In this document: in pieces, positions 44,871 through 54,617 of the stretch
How the letters are laid out: every line of letters begins with the position of its first letter
Position numbering within the stretch: position 1 is the first letter of the stretch
Source: an uncultured Porphyromonadaceae bacterium
GTDB lineage: Bacteria > Bacteroidota > Bacteroidia > Bacteroidales > Muribaculaceae
Direction: 5' to 3'
Assembly (NCBI GenBank): GCA_947177635.1
Contig: CAMWVQ010000001.1
Span: 1-64,000 of the forward strand
DNA length: 64,000 bases
Translations under genes and position numbers: made by a program
The notes under the pieces: model-generated
What the model was told of the DNA's origin: nothing
The model's database searches: none
Seen by the model: the letters and a program-made list of their open reading frames with translations, nothing else

Positions 44871-47800
44871 TCATCTCACAATCACCTTCGTCGCCGACAT
44901 TCCCTGTTGCCTGATGTAGACACCCGGGGTCAGATCTCCGCGCATCTCGATGCCCTGGAGGTTGAAGTAGCGCACCGGAAGGATGCTTGAGTCGCTTCCA
45001 ACACCTTCGACGCCGGAAATGACCTGACGGTCAAGAATGATGGACTTCGAGGCTGACGAACGCACAAATTCAAGGCTGTAATCTCCGGATCTCGGCTGAG
45101 CGTCCATAGGAGCCATTCCCTGTCCGGAAACCACCGGCACAGGATTCCGGTCGACGATGAACGGATATATCGCGTCCACACCCATATCCAGTATTGCAGT
45201 CACTTCCGCATCAGTGTAACTCTCCTTGTACTCGAAATATTTCACCTCGGGGAGATAGATGGGCCAGTATGTGCCGGGCACACTGAGCATATTCGACCAG
45301 TCGTGGCTTTCTCCAAACGCTTCGCCGTCATTCCACATACTCCAACCTTCAAGGGGCTGGAATGTATAGCCGTTAAGGTCGGTGAACACACGGTGTGAAC
45401 CGTGAATCAGCTCTCCCCCTTTCGACAGGCCGTTTCCATCGGCCCAGTCTCTCGGAGTGACCTCGAAATCGGCATACCAGTTCAGCGAGGTAGCATTCTC
45501 CACCGGGACGTTCATATAAGCGCCGAATGTGAAGTTGCTGTCATATTCCTTCCCGTTGGTATAGAACTTGGAAACCGGTTCCTTGATTTCCGGCACTCCC
45601 ACTTTGAGGTTCACCTTGACGTCATCCTCGGAATATTTCGAGTGGAAGGTGAATCCGGTCTCATTGTCGGTGTATTTGGCGCGCACGCCGAGCAGTCCAT
45701 CCTCCTTGACCGGGATTCCCGCCAGGGAGACCATACCGGGATTGCCGGAATAGACGGTGCTCATCTCACGGTTCCAGTAGAGTCCGTAGTCAACCGAGTA
45801 ACCCGACTGTTGTATAGTGGAACTGTTGGGAGCCTGCACATCAACCGACGCGGTTGCCATATTGTATTTCAGGTATTTGACCGGGCCGTTGGCTGCCGCA
45901 CCCTTGAATTCGGGAGCAGTCTCGCCCAATATCCCGGCAGCCGCCTCGTAGGAATCAAAAAAGCCTGTCGAGAGGGTGACACCAGTGGTCCTGGCATTGG
46001 GATGGGGCACAAACGGGAGGAGGGTGGCGGAATAGCATTCCTTGTCAAGATCGACCACGAGAGTGAACTTCACATCGCCAAGGAACTGTTCATCCACAAA
46101 CCAGTCATACTGGTTGAAGTTGTTGCAGGGGAATGTCTCCGAGGATTTGAAATAGACCTCACGGTTGGTCTTGGTAACCCCATACTTCAGCTCTATATTC
46201 TTCTCGGTCGCACGCATGAGGCTGAATCCGATGATACCGAGGTTGAATGTGGCCCACGCACGCTGCTGGCGAATCTCACCTCCGGATTTTCCGGAGTCAA
46301 TCCAGCGTTTCCAGGGATAAAGCCAAGACATCTTGAATTTCGCGCCTTCGTTTATCTCGTCTGAATCGAGGACATAGCTCTTGGTAAGCTCGTGGGCCGT
46401 AAGGTCTTCGACATAGAACACATTCATCGTTGCCTTAGACGAGAATATCGTCTCATCCACGATACGGTCCCAGCCGGTTGTGCCGGGAGTGACCGGAGCC
46501 AGGCGCTGCAATCCCTCGCCTACTATGTAGAGGTCGGTCTTGTCATTGTCGCGCACAGGCGAAAGCTCCTCCCAGGTGATGTAAGACTGGGCAGCCTTGG
46601 CGTTGTAATTGTCAGCCACATCGGAATAATAGATATACTTGCGCCAGTTCTGGAAATCCCAGTTGAAATCATCACCGTTGACATGACGTCCGCAAGTGTA
46701 TTTCTCCAGCGAACCGTCAGTTCTCTCGAAGAAGAATGTTGCATCCTCGGCCCAGTTCATCTGGTCATCGGTCAAGTCATAATACCAGAGGTCATATGTG
46801 AGGTCTGACGGGTCAACCCGTTTCAGCTCGAAAGTCTCGGCGCCCCTCAGCTCATCGTCGGAGGGTATGAAGAAACAGGTAGAGTCATACAGCCTCACAC
46901 GCGGGGTTACATCCTGGTTGCCGCCATACCTGCGGTTCTGTCCGAAATGGATATACAGCCTGTTGCTGCGGTCGGTCACGCCGGAATAGTTGGGGGCATT
47001 GATACGGAAACTGTTGAGATTGTAGTCAAACACGACTTCGGCCGGAGCGGGAATGTCCTCGGGGATGCTCATATTGCTGCCTGACCGGTTGTTCTCGTTA
47101 CACATATAAGTGTGGTTGGGAAGAATCCCCCTGTTGGCCGAGAACGAGAGGTTCCAGTCGGCGGTGGAAACCTTGAAGTAGCTCCCCTTGGGGATTCCGT
47201 GGGCGAAAGTATATACATAGACCCCATTACCCTTATGTTCGAGGTAACGGTCAGCCGAAGCATTCCAGCCCTGCACATCCGACATGATATAAAGGTCGGG
47301 GTAGTCAACCGGGGCCTTCAGCTCACCGATGCTGAGCATGTATCCGTTGTTGCGCCATTCGGCCGTGATGGTGTATGATCCGGCAGGGAGATGGAAGGCG
47401 GCGGTGGCATCAGCCTGTGTGGCCAGCTCATTGTCATACATGTAGACATCCCTGTCATTGTTGTTTTCGGGGCCATACTCAGTCCACTCATCGCGGATTC
47501 TGAACCAGCATTCAGACTCGGATGAAAGCCTGAACACATATGCTCCCTGGCCGTTACGCACTGCCTTGAGGGCATCGCGTCCGCCATGCCAGTCCTCATT
47601 GCCATTTATGTTGCCGAACAGGTAAAGGTAATCCGCACCCCCCGACGTGGTGTCAAAGCCGGGTGAAAGGATGTAGGGGGCAGAGTATTTCGAACCGCTC
47701 TCGCCATTCTTCTCGTCGGAAATCATATATAGCGCGCCATTCACGAACGGCCTTGCCACAGCCTGAGCCGAGGAATCCCAGTTCCCGCCGGGGCGGTTAT

Positions 47801-49511
47801 GGAAAAGCAGGAAATCATGCAAATCGCCATAGAAGGTGAATTTATACACCGCCTTGCCTTTATAAGTCAGGTCTGTCAGCTCAAGAGGCTGTCCGTCCAC
47901 CTCATTGACATCAGAGCCTCCACGGTTGGCCCACGCGCTGAGCGATACATTGTCCCATCCGGCGGGGACGTTGGTCAGGTAGACGCAAGGGGCGTCAACC
48001 GAGGTGCCGCTATCCTGTTTCCAGGCCTCATATTTCCATGAACCGCCATCCTGCACACGCCAGTCGCTCAGCCAGTAAATCGCGCCATCCTCGAAATCAA
48101 GGTTCAATGTCTGGTCGGTGGAAACCCAGTTGCCGTTGGAGTCGAGGTGACGGTTGTTCAGGATGATGTATTTATGGGCGTGGCCGGAGAATGTGTATTT
48201 CCATACCGGCTTACCCTTGTAGGTCATATCCGTAAGGGTCACCTCGTTGCCGGGCCATCCGCCCTCGTTCATATCGTCACCGTCAGTCCAGGCGTAAAGG
48301 CCGACTGATGTCCAGCTCGCAGGCACATTCGTGAAATACACAGTCTCGGGCTGGGCATAGGCAGCCAGGGTGCGGGTGGCAGGGAGTGCACGGCCGTCAT
48401 AAGAGCTGAAAAGCGGCGAACTATACCAGCCGTCCCAAGTCTCCCCTTCATATTTCTGATAATCCTTCTTGTTGAATTCCGGCCACCACCATATAAGCCC
48501 GTTGGCGTTGGGGTGACGGTCGAGCATATCAATCACAGCCTGGGTAATCTTGACCTGGCCTTCGGCGGAATGGGGATATTTGTCATAAAGGGCGTTCTCC
48601 CCATCTGCTTCCCACGCATAAGGCCAGTTGAATTCCACGAGCCATATCTTCTTGTCAGGGAAGCATTTCTCGAGGTCGGTGATTTCCTCCTCCGCCTTGT
48701 CTACATCGACATGCCAGTAAGGATAGTAACTCAGGCCTATTATGTCGTAGTCGACTCCGAACTCACCCATCCAGCGGTAGAAATTCCACAGGTTCCAGTG
48801 GTTGGCGACCTGCTCGGTGTGTATCACAATCTGGGCAAGGGGGCAGACCTCTCGACAGGCACGTCCGGCAGATTTAAGCAGGTTGGTCAGACGCTCCCAG
48901 CAGCTGCGGTCATTCTCGCCGGTGGCCCTCTTAAGGCTGTTCCAGTCTGTTCCGGCCGGGCCCCACAACATACCGTAGCTGATTTCATTCCCGGTCTGAA
49001 TCATGTCAGGCACCACCCCTCGGTCGCGTAACCATATCAGCGATTCGCGGGTGTAGTCATAAAGCTTCTGGGCCAGTCCATTGTCATCGAGATGTTTCCA
49101 ATCCTCCGGAGTCCACTGGTGATAGGGGTCGGCCCAGAAGTCGGTATAATGGAAGTCAAGCAACAAGTCCATACCTGCCTCCTTGATACGCTTGCAGATA
49201 GGCAATATGTATTCAAGGGTCTGGCAGCAGTTGGGGTCATATTTGAGCCACTCGGAATTGTCGCCATATGAATATGAGCCGGGGTAAGCGTCGGGGTTGA
49301 CCATCAGTCTGACCCTCATGAGATTCATACCCTCATCGGCGTAAAATTTGATAACATCATTGATGGGATTACCATCATAGTCATAATATTTCGACTGAAT
49401 CTGCTCATATAGAGGCAACAACGATATGTCTCCGCCTGCATAGCTACGCGCGGCTTTTGCCGGCCATAGGGATGTGACGAGCAGCAACAGCACTAACAAG
49501 TTCTGTCTCAT
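44871..49511 (-). CDS. Giant multidomain GH53 endo-beta-1,4-galactanase
   Basis: 1546 aa; GH53 enzymes are usually 350-500 aa. Signal peptide 1-20. The GH53 barrel covers about 24-390 with acid/base E176 (TGNEISYG) and nucleophile E293 (WLVEFNWPY). Two related beta-sandwich modules follow at about 392-485 (VYFTNVPASWTSVGLYAW) and 508-600 (VYLTNVPAGWDNVSLSAW), resembling starch-binding CBM26-type folds. At about 625-840 are two SusE/F-like modules, then about 650 residues of unrecognised beta-rich sequence. The last 35 residues look like a T9SS tail (GDLTPGVYIRQQG). It is last in the PUL and probably acts at the cell surface on long galactan chains. Confidence 0.87.
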   Translation of the reverse strand: MRQNLLVLLLLVTSLWPAKAARSYAGGDISLLPLYEQIQSKYYDYDGNPINDVIKFYADEGMNLMRVRLMVNPDAYPGSYSYGDNSEWLKYDPNCCQTLEYILPICKRIKEAGMDLLLDFHYTDFWADPYHQWTPEDWKHLDDNGLAQKLYDYTRESLIWLRDRGVVPDMIQTGNEISYGMLWGPAGTDWNSLKRATGENDRSCWERLTNLLKSAGRACREVCPLAQIVIHTEQVANHWNLWNFYRWMGEFGVDYDIIGLSYYPYWHVDVDKAEEEITDLEKCFPDKKIWLVEFNWPYAWEADGENALYDKYPHSAEGQVKITQAVIDMLDRHPNANGLIWWWPEFNKKDYQKYEGETWDGWYSSPLFSSYDGRALPATRTLAAYAQPETVYFTNVPASWTSVGLYAWTDGDDMNEGGWPGNEVTLTDMTYKGKPVWKYTFSGHAHKYIILNNRHLDSNGNWVSTDQTLNLDFEDGAIYWLSDWRVQDGGSWKYEAWKQDSGTSVDAPCVYLTNVPAGWDNVSLSAWANRGGSDVNEVDGQPLELTDLTYKGKAVYKFTFYGDLHDFLLFHNRPGGNWDSSAQAVARPFVNGALYMISDEKNGESGSKYSAPYILSPGFDTTSGGADYLYLFGNINGNEDWHGGRDALKAVRNGQGAYVFRLSSESECWFRIRDEWTEYGPENNNDRDVYMYDNELATQADATAAFHLPAGSYTITAEWRNNGYMLSIGELKAPVDYPDLYIMSDVQGWNASADRYLEHKGNGVYVYTFAHGIPKGSYFKVSTADWNLSFSANRGILPNHTYMCNENNRSGSNMSIPEDIPAPAEVVFDYNLNSFRINAPNYSGVTDRSNRLYIHFGQNRRYGGNQDVTPRVRLYDSTCFFIPSDDELRGAETFELKRVDPSDLTYDLWYYDLTDDQMNWAEDATFFFERTDGSLEKYTCGRHVNGDDFNWDFQNWRKYIYYSDVADNYNAKAAQSYITWEELSPVRDNDKTDLYIVGEGLQRLAPVTPGTTGWDRIVDETIFSSKATMNVFYVEDLTAHELTKSYVLDSDEINEGAKFKMSWLYPWKRWIDSGKSGGEIRQQRAWATFNLGIIGFSLMRATEKNIELKYGVTKTNREVYFKSSETFPCNNFNQYDWFVDEQFLGDVKFTLVVDLDKECYSATLLPFVPHPNARTTGVTLSTGFFDSYEAAAGILGETAPEFKGAAANGPVKYLKYNMATASVDVQAPNSSTIQQSGYSVDYGLYWNREMSTVYSGNPGMVSLAGIPVKEDGLLGVRAKYTDNETGFTFHSKYSEDDVKVNLKVGVPEIKEPVSKFYTNGKEYDSNFTFGAYMNVPVENATSLNWYADFEVTPRDWADGNGLSKGGELIHGSHRVFTDLNGYTFQPLEGWSMWNDGEAFGESHDWSNMLSVPGTYWPIYLPEVKYFEYKESYTDAEVTAILDMGVDAIYPFIVDRNPVPVVSGQGMAPMDAQPRSGDYSLEFVRSSASKSIILDRQVISGVEGVGSDSSILPVRYFNLQGIEMRGDLTPGVYIRQQGMSATKVIVR

Positions 49512-49552
49512 CTAAGGTTAAAGTTGAAGTTAGGTCGATTAGTGTGGAAATG

Positions 49553-49588
49553 AGGCCGGCCAGCAAAGCCATAACCGCTGGCCGGCCT
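49553..49588 (-). repeat. GC-rich intercistronic hairpin inside the PUL
   Basis: AGGCCGGCCAGC and its perfect complement (12 bp, 12-base loop) lie between the small glycan-binding gene and the GH53 gene. The minus-strand tail CATTTCC is a weak terminator, so it may give partial termination or stabilise the upstream mRNA. Confidence 0.6.
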
Positions 49589-49598
49589 GTCAAAAAGG

Positions 49599-50477
49599 TT
49601 ACCGGATATACTCTTTGGTCACTTTCGCTCCACGGCGCACTATGTAAAGTCCGGTGGAGGGGCTGGTAACCTTCACCCCTGTCAGGGTGAAGTATTCGGC
49701 GGGGGAATCATCGAAGTCGGCCGACACATTGTCAACCCCGGCAGTGCCACGGATTGTCAGGGTGCGGTTCTCGACATCGAGCAGCAACTCGGCATCCTCG
49801 ATGTCACAGGCGAAAGCCATGTCGGGAAGACCGTCGCCGGTGACCACATCGTAAGTGTTGCCCGAGGTCATATTGTAATCGCGGGTGGTGTAGGCGTTCT
49901 TCCAGTTCTTGTCAGAGAGCTTGAAGGATATGCCGCCGCGTATCACACCGGTTGTGTAGGTGTACACATCCCCCTCAACACTCATCTTGTATTCGTCGAT
50001 GAACTGCCAGTCGTTCACCTCCCCGACAAAGAATAGGTCATCCTTGACCGCCGGCGGAGTCGGATCGTCACCTCCGCCGCCGGTTGACTCACTGAGGATG
50101 AACTTCATGGTGTTGGTGTCAACCGTGAAATGGTATTTTCCGGCATCGAGATCCCAGGAATAGTCGGTTGTGTCGCCGGTGTAGAACATCTCGTTCTCCC
50201 CCATCTGAGGGACAGTGCTGGCGGCGGCAGGGGTGTAACGGCAGGAGTTGAAAGCGTCCCAGTCGCCACCGATGTTCTTGACGAAGCCGAAACTGTTCTT
50301 CCCTCCGAGGTCAACGTTGATTTCAAAGACGCCGTCGGCAGTCTTCGTCATCTCAAGCCCCTTGGAGGTGTCCCAGCCACCGGCAGGTTCCCCGATAAGG
50401 TATAGGGTCTGGGCCACCTCGGCATACATCGCAAGCGAGGTCAGCAACCCAGCGGATAATAGCAAAATCTTTTTCAT
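49599..50477 (-). CDS. Secreted glycan-binding protein with two SusE/F-like modules
   Basis: 292 aa. Signal peptide about 1-19. Two similar beta-sandwich modules at about 22-130 (TLYLIGEPAGGWDTSKGLEM) and 147-245 (DLFFVGEVNDWQFIDEYKMS) resemble SusE/SusF-type carbohydrate-binding domains, joined by a GGGGDDPTPP linker. The tail (YFTLTGVKVTSPSTGLYIVR) is T9SS-like. No catalytic domain. It lies between the GH2 and giant GH53 genes in the PUL and may help hold galactan at the surface. Binding specificity is unknown. Confidence 0.78.
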   Translation of the reverse strand: MKKILLLSAGLLTSLAMYAEVAQTLYLIGEPAGGWDTSKGLEMTKTADGVFEINVDLGGKNSFGFVKNIGGDWDAFNSCRYTPAAASTVPQMGENEMFYTGDTTDYSWDLDAGKYHFTVDTNTMKFILSESTGGGGDDPTPPAVKDDLFFVGEVNDWQFIDEYKMSVEGDVYTYTTGVIRGGISFKLSDKNWKNAYTTRDYNMTSGNTYDVVTGDGLPDMAFACDIEDAELLLDVENRTLTIRGTAGVDNVSADFDDSPAEYFTLTGVKVTSPSTGLYIVRRGAKVTKEYIR

Positions 50478-50527
50478 TTCGGTATGGTATGTTTGATGTC
50501 AGGTTGTGTTGTCGTTTGGAAACTATG

Positions 50528-52981
50528 TCAGTTGCCGGCCTGCGCGCTCATATCAGTGTTGAACTCGATTACCGCAGGTTTCAGCAACGGGGAGGTGAAC
50601 TTCACCCTCACCGGCGCGTCAGCCTCGCCACGGCCCACATAAGCCAGCACGCGGCCGTTGTCGGCACGGCGTTCGGTGGCGCGGGGGTGGCTCATATCGG
50701 TGTTGCCGGTTCCCTCCAGGCCGAGAAGAACACCCGACTCGACCTCACACCTGACCATATTGTCGGCCAGGGGGATGCGAATGCCGTTCTCGTCGACAAC
50801 CTCGACGGTGACATGGGCCAGGGGGGAGGAGGCGTCGAGACGGTCGGTGTCGGAGCTGACCCTCAGCGCATAGGGACGTCCGGTAGTACGGAGGCAGTCA
50901 GTGGCAGCCACCGACCCGTCGGCCGCGAGGCCTTCTACCTTCAGTTCACCGGGCCTGAACGGCATATCCCATACCAACATACCTTCCTTCATGTCAGAGG
51001 CGGTGGAGGTGGCGACAGGCTGCCCGTTGAGGAGAAGACGGGCCGAGGGGCAGTTGGTGTAGCACACCACCCTCACGGGCTGTCCCTCATCGAAGTTCCA
51101 TGCCTCGGGGGCGTCAATCCAGTAACCGGCATCCTCCCCCTCGGCAACCGCGTAAGCTCCAAGATATGCAACAGGAGACTCGTTCCAGAGAGCCGCGCGG
51201 AACTTGCCACGGGGTTTCAGGAAGCTTCCGAAATCGAGCAGGCCTGTGCCGAGGCCGCGCGAAGGCCATGGATTCGACTCCCCGAGATAATCGGTGCCGG
51301 TCCAGAGGAACTGGCCGAAGATATGGTCATTGTCCCTGACAGCCTCCCAGGCCCAGTAGCTGTGGCCGTTCTCGCTGCCATATATCACTCGGTCGGGATA
51401 TGTCTTGTGGTCGACATCGTAACGGTCTTCGGTGTAGTTGTAGCCCACGATATCGACCGCGCCGGGATAAGCCGTCTGGTTTGACATCACCACTCCGGCC
51501 AAAGCCCCTGTGACAGGACGGCTTGAATCGATGGCGCGCACAATGGGAGCAAGCCGTTCGGCAATCTCGCCGATTCTCATTGCCGAAGGAGCCGCAGGGT
51601 CATATCCACCGAAATTGGGCTGGTTGATGCCCCCGGCATGGTCGAGAACCGGGTGGGAATAGGGGTCATTGGGGTAGTCCACCTCATTGCCGATGCTCCA
51701 GAAAGCCACCGAGGGGTGGTTGCGGTCGCGCCTTACCATATCGGCGACATCGCGCTCGATCCATTCATTGAAGAAATCATAGCTGCCCTCGAACTTGGGG
51801 GTGCCGACATTCCAGCCGGTGACCCACTTGCGTTTGGGGAATTCCCATTCGTCGCTCGCCTCATCCATAACCAGCAGACCGAGCTCGTCGCACAGGTCAT
51901 ACACCACCGGTGCCTGGGGATTGTGGCTCATACGTATCGCGTTGACGCCGATTTCCTTGAGGTTGGCAAGGCGGCGCTTCCAGACCTGGGGGGGAACCAC
52001 TGCGCCGAGCACACCGGCGTCATGGTGGAGACACACACCCTTGACCTTGGTGTTGCGCCCGTTGAGGAAGAATCCCTTGTCGGGGTCGAATTTCAATGTG
52101 CGCAGCCCGACATTGCAGGATGTGCCGTCGATTTTCTTTCCGTCGGCCAGCAGCTCCACATCAAGCTTGTAAAGCGAGGGGGAATCGATATCCCACAGGC
52201 GGGGATTGGCCACCTTGAGTTTCAAGGCTCCCTTGGCTCCACCTTTGGCCGAAGTGTTGCCCTTGGCCACAACGCGGCCCTCCCCGTCGGTGAGGGTGGC
52301 AATCACCTTCACCTGGCGGCTGTCGGGGGAGATTGTCTCGAACGTGACATCCACCGTGGCTGACTTCGGGGTTATTGAGGATGCCGACCACCCTACCCCC
52401 CAGGGGGCAAGATGGGTTTCGGGGGTATGCACGAGATACACGTCGCGGTAGATGCCCGAACCAGTGTACCAGCGGGAGTCTGCCTCACGGGTATGGTCAA
52501 CTTTCACCGCCATCACATTCTCACCCTCCTTGAGATAGGGGGTGATGTCGTAATAGAATGATATGTAACCGTTGGGGCGTTTGCCTACCAGGTGGCCGTT
52601 GACATAGACCTCGCTGCGGTTGTAGACACCTTCGAAATAGACATAGTGGACCGGAAGGGAGTCGTTGACGTTGAAATGCTTGCGATACCACCCCATACCG
52701 CCCGGGAAGAAGCCGGTGCAGGCGTTTAGGCTCGGCGAAGGGAGCATCTCTATGCTCCAGTCGTGAGGCACGGAGAGGCTGCGCCACGACGAGTCGTCGA
52801 AACCGGGAGCCGACGGGGCGACAGAATCCTTCTCAAGGGCAAAGACCCATCCCTTGTTGAAGTTTTCCGCCACACCCGTCGAGAGCTGAGCGCTCCCGGC
52901 ATGTACGATACCCAGCAGCATGCCGGCGGCCGCTGCCAGACGACAGGTATCCAATTTCAAATTATATTTCATCATTGACAT
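50528..52981 (-). CDS. GH2 beta-galactosidase
   Basis: 817 aa. Signal peptide about 1-31. The GH2 layout is complete: N-terminal sugar-binding jelly roll (SVPHDWSIEM), Ig-like domain, and TIM barrel (about 285-590) with acid/base Glu in SIGNEVDYPND and nucleophile Glu in IYGSENGHSY, then C-terminal beta domains. In the Bacteroides thetaiotaomicron pectic galactan PUL a GH2 also pairs with a GH53, so release of galactose from beta-1,4-galacto-oligosaccharides in the periplasm is the likely role. It starts 4 bases after the GH30 stop. Confidence 0.9.
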   Translation of the reverse strand: MSMMKYNLKLDTCRLAAAAGMLLGIVHAGSAQLSTGVAENFNKGWVFALEKDSVAPSAPGFDDSSWRSLSVPHDWSIEMLPSPSLNACTGFFPGGMGWYRKHFNVNDSLPVHYVYFEGVYNRSEVYVNGHLVGKRPNGYISFYYDITPYLKEGENVMAVKVDHTREADSRWYTGSGIYRDVYLVHTPETHLAPWGVGWSASSITPKSATVDVTFETISPDSRQVKVIATLTDGEGRVVAKGNTSAKGGAKGALKLKVANPRLWDIDSPSLYKLDVELLADGKKIDGTSCNVGLRTLKFDPDKGFFLNGRNTKVKGVCLHHDAGVLGAVVPPQVWKRRLANLKEIGVNAIRMSHNPQAPVVYDLCDELGLLVMDEASDEWEFPKRKWVTGWNVGTPKFEGSYDFFNEWIERDVADMVRRDRNHPSVAFWSIGNEVDYPNDPYSHPVLDHAGGINQPNFGGYDPAAPSAMRIGEIAERLAPIVRAIDSSRPVTGALAGVVMSNQTAYPGAVDIVGYNYTEDRYDVDHKTYPDRVIYGSENGHSYWAWEAVRDNDHIFGQFLWTGTDYLGESNPWPSRGLGTGLLDFGSFLKPRGKFRAALWNESPVAYLGAYAVAEGEDAGYWIDAPEAWNFDEGQPVRVVCYTNCPSARLLLNGQPVATSTASDMKEGMLVWDMPFRPGELKVEGLAADGSVAATDCLRTTGRPYALRVSSDTDRLDASSPLAHVTVEVVDENGIRIPLADNMVRCEVESGVLLGLEGTGNTDMSHPRATERRADNGRVLAYVGRGEADAPVRVKFTSPLLKPAVIEFNTDMSAQAGN

Positions 52982-52985
52982 AAGT

Positions 52986-54572
52986 TTAAAGGTCGTAAAC
53001 GACGGTTGTCACACTCTGGGGGTCAAGCACTACCTGCGCGCCCTTGTCGAGGGCCACACCGGCGAGGTTCTTGGACGCGGAAGTGGTGTAGACGCTTACC
53101 GACGCGTCACCCCATCCGTCTGCTGTAACGCCCAGACGTACAGGTTTATTGCCCATATTGGTGTAGACGGCTACCAGACGGCGGCCATCGGGGGAAATAT
53201 AAGCCGAACCGAAGAAATTCTTGCTCTCCTTGGTCGAGAGTTCCACACGCTTGAACCCGGGACGCACAAAGAGGCTGAAGTTGCCGAGCGCCCAGAGGTT
53301 GGCGGAAGCGGCGTAGGTTCCTTCCCCGTCAAACACGCTCCCACCGGCCAGGTTGAGGTAGATCAGCAGCCAGCGGTTGCCGTTCTGCTCATAGGGGGCA
53401 TCCATCGCCACCCAGTAACACCAGGAGCTGACATTGGCGACGGAGAAGTCATTGTGCATCACCTTTGTCATATGCAACGCGCGGTCGATGTCAGAAGCGG
53501 CGGCGTGGCCGGGGAACTCATCCTTGGGGATGTCGTCACCGAGCATGCACCATTCACTCTGCCATACCTCAAGGCCGTAGCGTCCGGCCATGTCTGCCAC
53601 CTGGCCGCGGACATCGCGCTGGGTGTCCCAGGCGGTGTCGGTCCAGTAGCTGTGGCAACAGTAGAGGGGCGCGACATGGTCGAGGTCGCCGATATAGGCT
53701 GCGTCGCCGGGAGTCCAGAAATGGGAAGGAGCGCCGCCGGAAGTCCATTTGTCACCGATGAAGCAGTCCCAGCTGTCACCCTCACCGAGGAGGATGCCGG
53801 TCGAGAGGGAACGCTCGCCAAGAGCGCGGTCAAGCTCGCGGGTGAGGCGCGCGGCCTCATCTATCGTCCAGGCCGAACCCTCCTGGTCGTGGCCGTTCCA
53901 GCTCACGTTAGGCTCGTTGATCGGGGATATGTGGGTGATGTTGTAACCCTCGTCGGTGAAATGACGGGTGACATCGGCGAGATAATCGGCAAACTTGCCG
54001 TAGCAGGAAGGAAGCAGGTTCGACTTGTTTCCCCTGTCATTACGGGCCTGGCCGTTGTAGGTGTACTCAACAAGGGGACTGTTGCTGAACAGCACGAACT
54101 TCTCGGTGCCCATCTCGCGGGCCTTCTGCATGAAGTAACGCTGACCTGCGCACTTCGACCAGTCGTAACCGCCGTTTTCGCCACGGAAACTTTCGGCACG
54201 GCGGTGGACGGTCTGCACACCTGACTTGTCGCCACGTTCGGCCGAACCGGCCCCGGCGTTGACACGCCACATCGACATGCCGATACCCTGGGGCTGTCCG
54301 TCGACAATATCCCGGGAGAACATCAGGCGGGCGATACCCTCGCGGGAGGAGGTCCAGTCGCGGCCCACCCAGTTGCCCATCCAGCAGTCGCTGGCTCCGA
54401 TGCCCTGCATCGTCTGGTATGTGATGGCCGGATTGATGGTCACGGCCTTGTCGACAGCCGACTCCATCGGGTCACGGGCGGGCGACGGCTCGCCGGGATC
54501 ATAAGCGTAATCGCTGCATGACGACATCGCCGCCACCCCGGCCAGTAAAAATGAAAATATCTGAGGTTTCAT
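52986..54572 (-). CDS. GH30-family glycoside hydrolase, lipoprotein
   Basis: 528 aa from the ATG at 54572 (the track starts at a TTG three codons earlier). Lipobox MSSC (Cys about 20). GH30 barrel plus beta-sandwich: TYQTMQGIGASDCWMG near the start, acid/base Glu in SPINEPNVSWNG, nucleophile Glu in WQSEWCML. GH30 includes beta-1,6-galactanases, glucosylceramidases and xylanases; the company of GH53 and GH2 favours a galactanase acting on beta-1,6 branches of arabinogalactan. The subfamily cannot be fixed without alignment. Confidence 0.85.
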   Translation of the reverse strand: MKPQIFSFLLAGVAAMSSCSDYAYDPGEPSPARDPMESAVDKAVTINPAITYQTMQGIGASDCWMGNWVGRDWTSSREGIARLMFSRDIVDGQPQGIGMSMWRVNAGAGSAERGDKSGVQTVHRRAESFRGENGGYDWSKCAGQRYFMQKAREMGTEKFVLFSNSPLVEYTYNGQARNDRGNKSNLLPSCYGKFADYLADVTRHFTDEGYNITHISPINEPNVSWNGHDQEGSAWTIDEAARLTRELDRALGERSLSTGILLGEGDSWDCFIGDKWTSGGAPSHFWTPGDAAYIGDLDHVAPLYCCHSYWTDTAWDTQRDVRGQVADMAGRYGLEVWQSEWCMLGDDIPKDEFPGHAAASDIDRALHMTKVMHNDFSVANVSSWCYWVAMDAPYEQNGNRWLLIYLNLAGGSVFDGEGTYAASANLWALGNFSLFVRPGFKRVELSTKESKNFFGSAYISPDGRRLVAVYTNMGNKPVRLGVTADGWGDASVSVYTTSASKNLAGVALDKGAQVVLDPQSVTTVVYDL

Positions 54573-54617
54573 CTCTTTCAAACTGTTAAAATGTTGGGAT
54601 TCGGAATCCGGTCCGGA

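Noticed and set aside
45402-46364. 320-aa plus-strand ORF
   Set aside because: Antisense shadow of the giant GH53 gene; no start context or family motif.
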